A stretch of 14,702 bases of DNA from CAYJAD01 sp964372165 (GCA_964372165.1 CAYJPT010000052.1:1-14702), one strand, 5' to 3'; positions 6,251 to 14,647 are shown, numbered from the stretch's first letter. Notes: a model not told the origin generated them from the letters alone. Translations and numbers: made by a program.

Positions 6251-6570
6251 GTAATAAGTTACTTAGTCGGCATTGAAAAACTAAACAATATGTTGAAAAT
6301 ACACTATTTTTTTCAAAATTGGATAAACAGTAATGCTATAAATAAGGGCATGGAATGCACTTTTCAGGAATTATTATGGTGCTAACGTACTTGCCTTTTT
6401 AGTGCCGACTAACTTACCAAGTTGATAGCATATAGTTTTTTAATGAATTTTTAAGGCTCTATACAGCTTACTGTGTAGAGCCTTATCTATCGGCATTTAA
6501 AAAAATATAAGTGTTTGTAAATATATATCGAATTTACAGTATGTTCCCATAGTGTATTTTTTTATAAAAA
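6251..6570. other. Intergenic region between convergent genes, with inverted repeats
   Basis: There is no coding sequence. The perfect 10-bp arms ttagtcggca (6263-6272) and tgccgactaa (6403-6412) lie 130 bases apart, and weaker similarity extends over about 22 bases at each end. This could be a decayed small repeat element or a long-range stem. It is followed by a strong hairpin at 6453-6484. Confidence 0.45.
6453..6484. terminator. Hairpin between convergent genes, probable terminator
   Basis: aaggctctatacag and ctgtgtagagcctt pair over 14 positions (one G.U) around CTTA. It lies between the 3' ends of the secreted-protein gene and the kinase gene. Neither strand has a perfect T run after the stem, so it may be a weak bidirectional terminator or an mRNA 3'-end protector. 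Confidence 0.5.
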
Positions 6571-9500
6571 TTAATTTTTTAGCCAATAGCTTAGTTTTCG
6601 ATATAATTGCTGTGGGTTAATAGGTTTTGTAATGTGGTCATTCATACCGTGCTGAATGCTAATTTCCTTATCTCCTGACATAGCATGTGCTGACATTGCA
6701 AGAATTGGTAAATTATCTAAGTCAGTATTTTGACGTATTTTTTTTGTTGCGGTTAGACCATCCATAATTGGCATTTGAATATCCATAAGCACTAAGTCGT
6801 ATCTATTGTTTGCTAACATATCTAATGCTTCTTCACCGTTTCCTGCAATATCTACTGTATATCCAACGTTTTTTAATAGCTCACAAGCAACAATTTGATT
6901 AATTTCATTATCCTCAACTAAGAGCAGATGACCATGATATTTGCCTTGACCAAGTGGACTTGGATCTAAAGATTTTTTATAGCAAGATATATCTTCATCT
7001 GAAGCAACATTAAAATCACATGTAAAGTAAAAAGTAGAACCAGTATGCAATTGGCTTACAATTTTAATATCTCCATTCAACATCTGCGCAATACTTTTGG
7101 CAATCACAAGACCAAGTCCAGTACCACCAAACTTTCTAGTTACTGAAGAGTCAGCTTGGCTAAATGCAGAAAAAATTCTTTTAATTTGTTCTTCGCTAAG
7201 CCCTATTCCTGTATCTTTAACGGCAAATTCGCAACTTAAAATACCATTATTTATTTGAGAACTTACATTAAGTTCAATACTACCTTGCTGTGTAAATTTT
7301 AAGGCATTTCCAACGAGATTGAATAAAATTTGTTTGATTCGTACGGGGTCACTCATTATAAGCGTATCGCTCAAATCACCACAATTAATTTTAAGTGCAA
7401 TAGATTTTTCTGCAGCTTTTGGTGCAAAAAGAGTTTTCAGTTCGCAGCATATCTCATCAAGAGCAAAAGGTATACTTTCAAGCTCAAGCTTACCTGCTTC
7501 TATTTTAGAAAAATCCAAAATATCATTAATAATCCTTAAAAGATTATTAGCTGAAAAAAGTATGTTCTGTATGTAGCCCTCTTGTGCATCATTAAGAGAG
7601 GTTTGGGCTAATAGGTATAATAATCCTAGAATACCATTCATAGGTGTGCGTATTTCATGACTCATGTTTGCAAGAAATTCGCTTTTTGCCTGGGTGCTTT
7701 TCTCTGCAAGATCACGTGCTAATCGCAAATCATTTTCAACTTCATGGATTTCACTTAACATAGTTTCTAATTCGCGTAAATCTCTTAGATAACTAACTAT
7801 AGCATGCTTATCATCATTTTTAATTCGAACAAGTGTAACCTCAGCTGGGATTGCCAATCCTGTTGACGGATTTTGATACATAGCATCAAATCTACAAAAA
7901 CCTTCTTTTAAAGCTGTGCTTAGTTTTTCCAAAACCAAAACTGAGCTAGGTTTACCATCTGGCTGTTCTGTAGGAATTGTTTGCCAAAAATTGTCAAGCA
8001 ACTCTTGTTTAGAAGAAAATCCAAAAAGCCTGATAGATTCTTCATTACAATCGAGCAGGTTTTGGTTATCATCCCAAAACTTAATACTAAGTGGCGTTGC
8101 ATCAAACATTACTTGTGTTCTAGATTCAGCAGCTTTTATAAGTTCTTGACTTTTCTTAAGTTCACGCAAGTCTTTGGTGTAACCAACTACTATAGGCTCA
8201 CCATGATAATCAGTTCTTATAAGTGTTATTTCAGCAGGTATTGGTTCACCATTAGGTTTTTGATGTAACCATTCAAAAGTGCAAAAGCCTTGCTCAAAAG
8301 CTGTAGAAATGTTTTTGAGTGCTAACTCACTAGATGCAATTCCATTGGGTTGAAATTCAGGCGAAAGCTCAAAAAAGCGCTCAATATAGTCCTTTTTGCT
8401 ATTAAGTTCAAAGAGCTTAACCGCTGCAAGATTACAATCAATGTTATGAAATTCTTGATTCCAGAAGTTTGCGCAAAGTGGCATTGTATCGAGCATAATC
8501 ATTGCACGTTGCTCAGCTTCACGCGCACGCACTCTTGTAGCAACAAGCTCACTAAAATCTCGTTGGTATGCTGCAATCATAAATTCATCATTAATACTTA
8601 CACGTATAAGTGTAACTTCTATTTGTAAAGGCTCGCCAAAAATAGTTTTCAAAACCCACTCAAAACGCTTATAGCCGGTTTCAAAGGCTTCTTGTAGGTA
8701 TAGCATCATTAAATTGAGAGAATAGCCTCCATTGGGTTGACACTCTGGTGAACAATCATAAAACTTCTCTAAGTATTCTTTTTTGGTTTCAAATCCAAGC
8801 ATATTCATTGCGGCAAAGTTACAATCTACTGTTTCGTATGCTGAATTCCACAAGTTTACACCAATTGGCATTGACTCAAGCATTGCTAAAGTACGTTGTT
8901 CAGCTTGAATTGCTTTAAGCTTACTAGCATTAATTTCTCTTAAATCCCTTGAATACTCAATAATCATAAGTTGACTTTGATAACTAATTCGCACAAGATG
9001 CACTTCAGTCGGTACAGGCTCACCATTTGTGTCAATATATGTCCATTCAACAGTGCAACTGCCTGTATTTAATGCTTTTGCTAAGACATCTTTCGCAAAT
9101 CTAATTGAGTTTTGACCATTAGGCTGTTTTTCAGGATATGAGTTATAAATACCGTCTAGGTATTCCTGCTTTGATGAAAATCCTAACATAGATATTGCAG
9201 CAGCATTACAATCTATCGCATCAAAATTTCTATTCCAAAAAGTAATGGCAACTGGTGCAGCATCAAGAGTTATCCTAGCACGTATGTCAGCTTCGATTTC
9301 ATCTTCATTAATTAATAAATCTTCATAATTTTCATTGAATTTGCTTAAAATAATTTCTTCATCACAGTCATTTATTAGTGTAAGCTCATATTTTATTTTA
9401 ATTATTTTATCGTTCAGTAAATGCAACCAATCAAAAGAGCAAAAACCTTCACTTACAGCTTGATTTAAGTATTCTTTACCAAGCTCTATTGAGTTTCTGC

Positions 9501-9693
9501 CATTACCCTGTGTATTAGGCATAAAAGCTTTATTTTCTATAAATTCATCAATACTACTGATTCCAAAAAATTCCATAAAAGATTTAGAGCAATATACCAA
9601 CTCACCATTTTTCTTCCAGCAAGCTAAAATCAAATTAGTAGCGTCAAGTAGAGCACCAGTTAGCGTATTTTGTAAGAAGTATTTTTTGTTCAT
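6571..9693 (-). CDS. Soluble multi-PAS hybrid sensor histidine kinase with receiver domain
   Basis: This 1040-residue cytoplasmic sensor has no transmembrane segment. It starts with five PAS-like modules (about 8-130, 139-265, 268-395, 397-525, 526-645). The last four repeat at exactly 129 residues (Pro147, 276, 405, 534) and share D-C-N, QPNG/QPDG and NGEP-P-E-LIR type motifs; the first is degenerate. A short coiled linker leads to the HisKA domain (His679 in MSHEIRTPMNG). The HATPase domain follows, with its N-box (NLVGNALKF, 792-800), DTGIGL (827-832) and GGTGLGL (856-862). The C-terminal receiver has Asp928, phospho-acceptor Asp971 (LMDIQMP), Ser1001 and Lys1023. There is no output domain, so phosphate must pass to a separate Hpt or regulator not present here. 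The ligand is unknown. No clear ribosome site precedes the ATG. A monocistronic gene. Confidence 0.93.
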   Translation of the reverse strand: MNKKYFLQNTLTGALLDATNLILACWKKNGELVYCSKSFMEFFGISSIDEFIENKAFMPNTQGNGRNSIELGKEYLNQAVSEGFCSFDWLHLLNDKIIKIKYELTLINDCDEEIILSKFNENYEDLLINEDEIEADIRARITLDAAPVAITFWNRNFDAIDCNAAAISMLGFSSKQEYLDGIYNSYPEKQPNGQNSIRFAKDVLAKALNTGSCTVEWTYIDTNGEPVPTEVHLVRISYQSQLMIIEYSRDLREINASKLKAIQAEQRTLAMLESMPIGVNLWNSAYETVDCNFAAMNMLGFETKKEYLEKFYDCSPECQPNGGYSLNLMMLYLQEAFETGYKRFEWVLKTIFGEPLQIEVTLIRVSINDEFMIAAYQRDFSELVATRVRAREAEQRAMIMLDTMPLCANFWNQEFHNIDCNLAAVKLFELNSKKDYIERFFELSPEFQPNGIASSELALKNISTAFEQGFCTFEWLHQKPNGEPIPAEITLIRTDYHGEPIVVGYTKDLRELKKSQELIKAAESRTQVMFDATPLSIKFWDDNQNLLDCNEESIRLFGFSSKQELLDNFWQTIPTEQPDGKPSSVLVLEKLSTALKEGFCRFDAMYQNPSTGLAIPAEVTLVRIKNDDKHAIVSYLRDLRELETMLSEIHEVENDLRLARDLAEKSTQAKSEFLANMSHEIRTPMNGILGLLYLLAQTSLNDAQEGYIQNILFSANNLLRIINDILDFSKIEAGKLELESIPFALDEICCELKTLFAPKAAEKSIALKINCGDLSDTLIMSDPVRIKQILFNLVGNALKFTQQGSIELNVSSQINNGILSCEFAVKDTGIGLSEEQIKRIFSAFSQADSSVTRKFGGTGLGLVIAKSIAQMLNGDIKIVSQLHTGSTFYFTCDFNVASDEDISCYKKSLDPSPLGQGKYHGHLLLVEDNEINQIVACELLKNVGYTVDIAGNGEEALDMLANNRYDLVLMDIQMPIMDGLTATKKIRQNTDLDNLPILAMSAHAMSGDKEISIQHGMNDHITKPINPQQLYRKLSYWLKN

Positions 9694-9800
9694 ATTAAAT
9701 TTTCATGTTTACAATATTGATTATAATTAGTGTTATGTTTATTGCCTATAACAATGTATTAGTTTTACGGTTCAATTATAATATATATTTAAGTAATGTC

Positions 9801-9821
9801 AAACTCGAAGCTTTGTCGAGT
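9801..9821. other. Short hairpin upstream of the kinase gene
   Basis: actcga and tcgagt pair (6 bp) around a 7-base loop in the 270-base AT-rich gap between the VWA-OmpA gene and the kinase start. It is too weak to assign; it may be part of the kinase control region. No convincing kinase promoter was found in the rest of the gap. Confidence 0.25.
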
Positions 9822-9908
9822 ATGAAGCATAATTTAAAAATTTGTACGGATACATTTTTTCAATGCTTTACATAAAACAATCTGCGCTTAAGCAAAGGAT
9901 AACTGTTT

Positions 9909-9943
9909 TTAAAAAAAAAGTGGGAGGATAAATCCTCCCACTT
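9909..9943 (-). terminator. Strong intrinsic terminator of the VWA-OmpA gene
   Basis: Read on the minus strand, aagtgggagga pairs perfectly with tcctcccactt (11 bp, 4-base loop) and is followed by nine T in a row. It lies 24 bases beyond the stop codon of the VWA-OmpA gene. It is the strongest terminator in the window. Confidence 0.92.
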
Positions 9944-9966
9944 ATAATCTTCAAGCTATCTTAGAA

Positions 9967-10974
9967 TTATTCCCAGATAACCATAATATCTACACGACGG
10001 TTAAGTTGTAGAGAAGGATATTCCTTTGTTTCTCCACGACCCTTGTCGATGATGATTTCAGCGTTGCAACCCTTTCCAGCAAGATATTGCTTAACAGCGT
10101 TTGCACGGTTGTTAGACAATGTTTGGTTGTAAGGAATGCTACCACGTACGTCAGCAAAACCTTCTAAGAAGATCTTAAGTTCAGGACGAGTCTTAAGAAC
10201 AACTGCAAGTCTGTCAAGACGCTCAGCAGTGGCTTTGGTGATGTCGTACTTAGCAGTGTCAAAGTATACTGAACGTAAGCTTTGAACTTCTTGATCTGGA
10301 ATTGTTGGCTGATAGAAAGCCATCTTTACAAATTTAGCAGCATATTCATCAGTGTTGATGATATCGCGTGCGTCAACATATAAAGATTCGCTCTTTAAAG
10401 AAGCCATTTGCTTTAATACAGCCATGCCTTCAGCGTTGTCAGCAACAGATACAAAGTGCATGATGCTGTTAGGATAAGCAGCATAGATGCCTTGTAGGGC
10501 TTGAACACCCATTTTGCCAAGGTTTTCGTTGCCATCAGATACTAATACCATAGCAGTGTTGCTTGGTAATTGACCTAACATAGCAGCAGCACCGTCAAGG
10601 CTTGTGCCTAGTGGTGTAAGACGACCATAAATCATTCCACCATTAGCGATACCGTTAAGTGTGCCCATCCATGCATCACGATCCCATGCGCCAGCTGGAG
10701 CAACAACATCGTTAGGGGATATAGCACAAATAGCGCCTTGGTAGCCCAAAAGAGGGGTTTTGGCATTTAAGCGTACTAGAGCTTGTTTAGCCATTTCAAT
10801 TTTTTCTACACCAGTGGCTTTATGTTTCATGTACATAGAACCGGATTGATCAACGAGCATAAGGATGCCGTCAGTTACCTTTTGGTGGATTCCAACTGCC
10901 TGTAGTGCATGCGCAGGTGCAGACATAACCAACATAGCTACTAAAGCTACTAAAGCAATACGAGCTTGTTTCAT
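9967..10974 (-). CDS. Secreted VWA-domain protein with C-terminal OmpA peptidoglycan-binding domain
   Basis: This 335-residue envelope protein has a Sec signal peptide (cleavage after AHA, residue 23) and a von Willebrand A domain (about 34-215). The metal-ion-dependent adhesion site is complete: Asp42-Ser44-Ser46 (VDQSGS), Thr124 (TPLGT) and Asp147 (LVSDGNE). An OmpA-like domain follows (about 235-335). It keeps the diaminopimelate-binding pair in FADVRGS (Asp275) and LSNNRANAV (Arg290). It should therefore sit in the periplasm, tied to peptidoglycan, with the VWA domain free to bind a protein partner. No beta-barrel is seen, unlike OmpA itself. The ribosome site AGGAAGGAG is strong. The gene looks more GC-rich and codon-biased than its neighbours, which fits high expression. 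The partner protein is unknown. Confidence 0.9.
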   Translation of the reverse strand: MKQARIALVALVAMLVMSAPAHALQAVGIHQKVTDGILMLVDQSGSMYMKHKATGVEKIEMAKQALVRLNAKTPLLGYQGAICAISPNDVVAPAGAWDRDAWMGTLNGIANGGMIYGRLTPLGTSLDGAAAMLGQLPSNTAMVLVSDGNENLGKMGVQALQGIYAAYPNSIMHFVSVADNAEGMAVLKQMASLKSESLYVDARDIINTDEYAAKFVKMAFYQPTIPDQEVQSLRSVYFDTAKYDITKATAERLDRLAVVLKTRPELKIFLEGFADVRGSIPYNQTLSNNRANAVKQYLAGKGCNAEIIIDKGRGETKEYPSLQLNRRVDIMVIWE

Positions 10975-11044
10975 TCTAAACTCCTTCCTATAAAGTTAAG
11001 TTGGGACAAATGTTCTTCCGCAAAACAGTTGTGACACATTTTTG

Positions 11045-11073
11045 ATGTTATGTACAGTGAAATTATGCGTCAA
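11045..11073 (-). promoter_or_regulatory. Sigma-70-type promoter of the VWA-OmpA gene
   Basis: On the minus strand TTGACG (11068-11073) and TAACAT (11045-11050) are separated by exactly 17 bases, matching the consensus at 5 of 6 and 4 of 6 positions. Transcription would start near 11038, giving a leader of about 60 bases before the ATG at 10974. Confidence 0.65.
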
Positions 11074-11514
11074 AACAATTTTTTTTATGTTCCATGGCTC
11101 ACATACATTTGTTAAAAGTATAGTATTACTGTAATATCATTATGTTACGTGTTAATCTGTCAGTGGAATAGGCTGTTTTCTTGCGAAAAAATAATTATCT
11201 TTAAATTTATAAAAGCCAAAAATTTGTACCAGCAAATTTAGATGCATAACAGCCCTGGTATTGCTATTAAACCGCTGTTTGATAGTTACAGTTGCTAGAG
11301 TTTTTGTTTAATGTTTATGATGAAATCATACCTAGTGTAGTGAATAATTTTGTTTTGTTGAGCATTTATATCCATACCTTTTGCTATTTAGTGCTCTAAG
11401 ACGAGCATAAGTAGGAATTTCATCTTAAAAATTTGCAGATTAGCTTACATTTAAAATTTTAACTTTAAATGACCTAACTAGCTTTTTTGTTAGCTTTTTT
11501 TGTTTATAAAATCA

Positions 11515-11543
11515 TTGCTAATTTGATGGACTTATACTATAAT
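11515..11543 (+). promoter_or_regulatory. Promoter of the SGNH-domain gene
   Basis: A perfect TATAAT (11538-11543) has TTGCTA (11515-11520; 4 of 6) 17 bases upstream. The predicted start near 11550 gives a leader of about 60 bases. That leader contains a perfect 6-bp hairpin, tacaat-GTG-attgta (11580-11594), just before the AAGGAG ribosome site. Confidence 0.6.
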
Positions 11544-11612
11544 ACACGCCTATTATATTGTTGTCTACTGCTAAATCCCTACAATGTGATTGTATGCTTA
11601 AGGAGTTTATAG

Positions 11613-12773
11613 ATGTTTAAATGTTGGCTTGTAATGTGTGCAGTATCTGCCATTACTTTTGTTTTTCTTTTTTTTAGTGAACCTTTTGCAATGCAGTTTA
11701 CTTTACTCCTGATAATGTTTACGTTTTTTTTCATTGCATTATCAGTTTTAGTGCGAAATATTATTTTAAAATATTTGATTATTGGTATATTTTCGATAAG
11801 CCTACCCTTAGCCATTTTAGAAGGCTACTTTTTTTTCTCTTTACCAAAGTTTGAAAAGTCGCTTTCATCTGGTTTAGTCGCAGATCCAATGCCACAGTCA
11901 ATGTTAAGTAAATTAAATCCCCACGAACAATATTCTAGAAGACGTGCTGTGCGAGCTATGCTTGCTCAAAATATAACTTTATTTGATGTGGTTTACACAA
12001 CAAACAAGTGGGGCAAACGTATAACGCCTTATGCGTCAAATGCAAAAACTGCTATTGTTTTGTTAGGTTGTTCTTTTACATTTGGTGATGGATTACAAGA
12101 TCAAGAAACATTTGCTTACAAATTAGGAAATCTGCTAGGTAGTAAATATCAAGTATTTAACTTAGGTGTGTCTGGATATGGCTCACATCGTGTTTTGGCA
12201 GAAATCGAAGCTGGCTTTCCTTACCTAAAGTATTATGAAAAAATTCAATTTTATTATGTAGCCATTGATGATCATGTGCGCAGAGCTGCTGGTGTTGTAT
12301 CTTGGGATAATAATGGTCCTTTATATGAAGTACAAGATGGCAAGGCTGTGCGTGTAGGCACTTTTGCTGATGTGCTGCCATTATACAGGATAAATACCGT
12401 TCGTAAGTGGCTTGAGCGTAGTTATTTGTACAAAAAGACGCATAATTTGCTTGAAGCTGCGTTTTCTCCGTTTGACACGGATGAAGAAAGATTTGCCCTT
12501 CAAGGTGCATTAATGCGCAGTATGGTTGATATAACAAAGCAGGATTATCCAAATAGCACCTTTAAGGTGTTGTTGTGGCCCCCTCGTGCTGCCGAACTTT
12601 TTACTCCATTGCTTGGCGATATAGAGCACTATGACATACAAAAATGGTTTCCAGACTATGAAAATGATATTGCAAAATACGTTATATCATACCCGGAAGA
12701 AGTTCATCCATCAGCATATGCAAATACTATCGTAGCAAAAGAGCTTTCAAAAATTATTCTTAAAACTCTATAG
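11613..12773 (+). CDS. Membrane-anchored SGNH/GDSL hydrolase-fold protein
   Basis: This 386-residue product begins with three hydrophobic helices (about 4-22, 28-48, 52-76) followed by a soluble domain. That domain carries SGNH-fold blocks: LLGCSFTFGDG (150-160) with nucleophile Ser154, NLGVSGYGSH (183-192) with Gly188, YYVAIDDH (214-221) as a loose third block, and PEEVHPSAYA (361-370) with His365. The family's Asp of the D-x-x-H end is Glu362 here. Such membrane-tethered SGNH proteins often add or remove acyl groups on envelope polysaccharides, but the substrate is unknown. AAGGAG lies 7 bases before the ATG. The facing WcbI and fucosyltransferase genes suggest a shared surface-glycan role. 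It could also be a lipase or esterase. Confidence 0.75.
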   Translation: MFKCWLVMCAVSAITFVFLFFSEPFAMQFTLLLIMFTFFFIALSVLVRNIILKYLIIGIFSISLPLAILEGYFFFSLPKFEKSLSSGLVADPMPQSMLSKLNPHEQYSRRRAVRAMLAQNITLFDVVYTTNKWGKRITPYASNAKTAIVLLGCSFTFGDGLQDQETFAYKLGNLLGSKYQVFNLGVSGYGSHRVLAEIEAGFPYLKYYEKIQFYYVAIDDHVRRAAGVVSWDNNGPLYEVQDGKAVRVGTFADVLPLYRINTVRKWLERSYLYKKTHNLLEAAFSPFDTDEERFALQGALMRSMVDITKQDYPNSTFKVLLWPPRAAELFTPLLGDIEHYDIQKWFPDYENDIAKYVISYPEEVHPSAYANTIVAKELSKIILKTL

Positions 12774-12812
12774 CATTTGGCGTTATATTGTGGCGTGCTA
12801 TTATTTTATTTA
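12770..12812 (+). terminator. Weak terminator-like hairpin after the SGNH gene
   Basis: atagca (12770-12775, overlapping the stop codon) pairs with tgctat (12796-12801) and is followed by TATTTTATTTATT. It lies in the 59-base gap between two convergent genes. The stem is short, so this is a tentative call. Confidence 0.4.
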
Positions 12813-12832
12813 TTAGCTATTAATTTTTCAAC

Positions 12833-13768
12833 TTACACTTGATGTATGCATTCATTTTCGAGGTTAGATAATAATATTGGGATTTTTGCAAATGAAGAGT
12901 GTTTGTAGTATATAATGTGTTTGCATTTTGCCAGAATCAGCATGTCTAATATAGCATCAAACCCTTTTTGCACATTACTTATTCCCTCCACATAGCAGTG
13001 TAAAGGAACATTTTTGCCTTGATATATTTTTTGTTTTGTAATGATGCGTGGAAAAAGGCGTTGCATCATTGTTTCAATTTGCTCATTGTCAGTACATAAG
13101 AAAATTTCATCATCCGCATTTAAAACTTTTTCTAATGTTTTAATCATTTGCGGTAGTGGACTTTGCAAATCAGTATGGCGAATGTGTATGCCGACAGGAG
13201 CTTTGCTGAAGTGCTTATTAAAAAAAATATTAGCCTCACTTTCTAAGCTCGGCACTGGTTTAAGATGTGTTTTTAAAAGATAGCGCTCTATTTCAAATTG
13301 ATTAAGGTGTTCTAAACTGAGTATTTTTTCTTTAAGTCTTGGCACAAGGCTTGTTAGAGTACTTGTATCCCATCCCCAAAATACTGCTATATCTTGCGCA
13401 AGTTGAGTATCATTTAAGTTGATAGAAGTTTTAGCAACATTTGATGGTAGCATGTGGTCATTAGCGTCAAATATATACTCTACAGCTATAGGCTCTTCAA
13501 TCCAATCCTGCCAGAATAATGGCGTAAGTGTTGCACCCTGCTTGTATTGTTGCACTACATCATTATATTGCATGTGCTTTATATTCTTTATATCAAACCA
13601 AAGAGGAAAAACATTTGAAAAATCATCAGAATATAAACCATCACGCCAATCAACGCAGATAGCACGCTGTGTTAACAAGCAATAAGCGATGCCACACAAA
13701 ATAGCTTGTAAGCGGTTGGATAATCCACCAGATGCGCGCACCAAGAGTATTTTATCTAGGCTGCGCAT
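12833..13768 (-). CDS. NodZ/GT23-like fucosyltransferase family protein
   Basis: This 311-residue probable cytosolic glycosyltransferase has ASGGLSNRLQAI (12-23) and VDWRDGLYS (39-47) near the N-terminus. This is the glycine/Asn-Arg-Leu plus DWR layout seen in NodZ and GT23 alpha-1,6-fucosyltransferases. In the second half it has GIHIRHTD (193-200), the H-x-R-x-x-D nucleotide-sugar motif, and FLCTDN (223-228), matching the family's acidic motif. GDP-fucose is the likely donor by family, but related proteins exist with unproven donors. The acceptor is unknown. There is no membrane segment or signal. The start overlaps the end of the WcbI-family gene by 13 bases, so it is probably translated by coupling; only a weak AAAGG lies upstream. 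Confidence 0.65.
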   Translation of the reverse strand: MRSLDKILLVRASGGLSNRLQAILCGIAYCLLTQRAICVDWRDGLYSDDFSNVFPLWFDIKNIKHMQYNDVVQQYKQGATLTPLFWQDWIEEPIAVEYIFDANDHMLPSNVAKTSINLNDTQLAQDIAVFWGWDTSTLTSLVPRLKEKILSLEHLNQFEIERYLLKTHLKPVPSLESEANIFFNKHFSKAPVGIHIRHTDLQSPLPQMIKTLEKVLNADDEIFLCTDNEQIETMMQRLFPRIITKQKIYQGKNVPLHCYVEGISNVQKGFDAILDMLILAKCKHIIYYKHSSFAKIPILLSNLENECIHQV

Positions 13769-14619
13769 ATATTTTGAGCCTTTTGTGCTAATAGATGCAG
13801 ATAAACAACAAAATCATCAATCTTGTTAGGTCCAGATTGCAATCTGCAATTTACGTATGCTGTACTGTACTCTTCAAAAGTAAGTTTCTGCCCGTAGACA
13901 TTATATAATAGGTTTTTTGTCACAAAAGGCAGTTTAAAATATCTAGCAACTTGTGGGTGTATAGGTTGTATAAATTCATCTTCAAGGCAACTATACTCAT
14001 TACGTATTGTAAGTGGGACATAGCCAAGACCAAAATATTTTAATATATTATCGGTAACATGCAACATAAGTCTAGGTCCAGGGTGGTTGACGGTGTGAAA
14101 TAGTTGCTCTTCACGCCAAAATTCATCTATGATATCAAGCGTTGTTATAGGTAAATCATTTTCTTTTTCTATTTCTCTTGTACGAGAGAGTGTGACTAGA
14201 TGTTTAAGATCGTACTTTGCTGTTATATCACCATGTAAATATAAGTGTAGTATTTCACTTATACCAAAGCCTGCGCTTGCAAGGTATTCAATAAGCAAAT
14301 CCCCATATGCCATGTGTGTTTGGTTGGTCCACAATGGCCAATAACCATTAAAAAACATATTGGGTATACACAAGGTTAAGGTTTTTGCAGGAAGCTTTTG
14401 CAATAATTTTTCAGTAGCATTTTCACCCCACTTTGAGGCTAACTTTTGATATATAAAGATAGCGCAATTATCTAAGGATTCCTGTGGAACAGTCTCATTG
14501 AGGTAGTTTGTGTATTTTTGAATCGTAAATAAATTGGCAAATGCAGGCGTACTCAGTAATAGTTGCTTTATGCTGTCCCCCTGACAATTTGCATGTATAA
14601 TACAAATTTGCTTGCTCAT
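13756..14619 (-). CDS. WcbI-family polysaccharide biosynthesis putative acetyltransferase
   Basis: This 287-residue protein resembles WcbI-type proteins, which act in capsule or other surface polysaccharide synthesis and bind coenzyme A; acetyl transfer is proposed for the family. Visible hallmarks are the N-terminal beta-strand plus HANCQGD (9-15), NMFFNGYWPLW in the middle (87-97), and FHTVNHPGPRLMLHV (174-188) with the family's His-Pro motif. Length is typical. There is no signal peptide or membrane helix. AGGGG stands 6 bases before the ATG. It is the first of two overlapping genes; the second is the fucosyltransferase-like gene. A copy of the dispersed hairpin repeat ends 28 bases upstream, so the promoter must overlap that repeat or lie outside the window. 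Confidence 0.75.
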   Translation of the reverse strand: MSKQICIIHANCQGDSIKQLLLSTPAFANLFTIQKYTNYLNETVPQESLDNCAIFIYQKLASKWGENATEKLLQKLPAKTLTLCIPNMFFNGYWPLWTNQTHMAYGDLLIEYLASAGFGISEILHLYLHGDITAKYDLKHLVTLSRTREIEKENDLPITTLDIIDEFWREEQLFHTVNHPGPRLMLHVTDNILKYFGLGYVPLTIRNEYSCLEDEFIQPIHPQVARYFKLPFVTKNLLYNVYGQKLTFEEYSTAYVNCRLQSGPNKIDDFVVYLHLLAQKAQNICAA

Positions 14620-14647
14620 AAAAAACCCCTGTACGAAAAAAAATATC

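Larger units (their letters stand above)
10975..11612. other. Divergent intergenic region
   Basis: These 638 bases separate two divergent genes and hold no credible coding sequence. The left part carries the VWA-OmpA promoter, the right end the promoter of the SGNH gene. Between them is AT-rich DNA with a 6-3-6 palindrome tatgatgaaatcata (11316-11330) and weak short hairpins. It is unusually long for this window, so regulatory sites are possible. Confidence 0.5.

Noticed and set aside
6571..9693. PAS repeats as an assembly artefact
   Set aside because: The modules have diverged widely in sequence while keeping length and motifs, so they are genuine duplicated domains, not collapsed or duplicated reads.
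12157..12552. A 131-codon antisense reading frame inside the SGNH gene
   Set aside because: It is rich in Cys, His and Gln in the way expected from reverse reading, and it overlaps the conserved SGNH motifs on the other strand.
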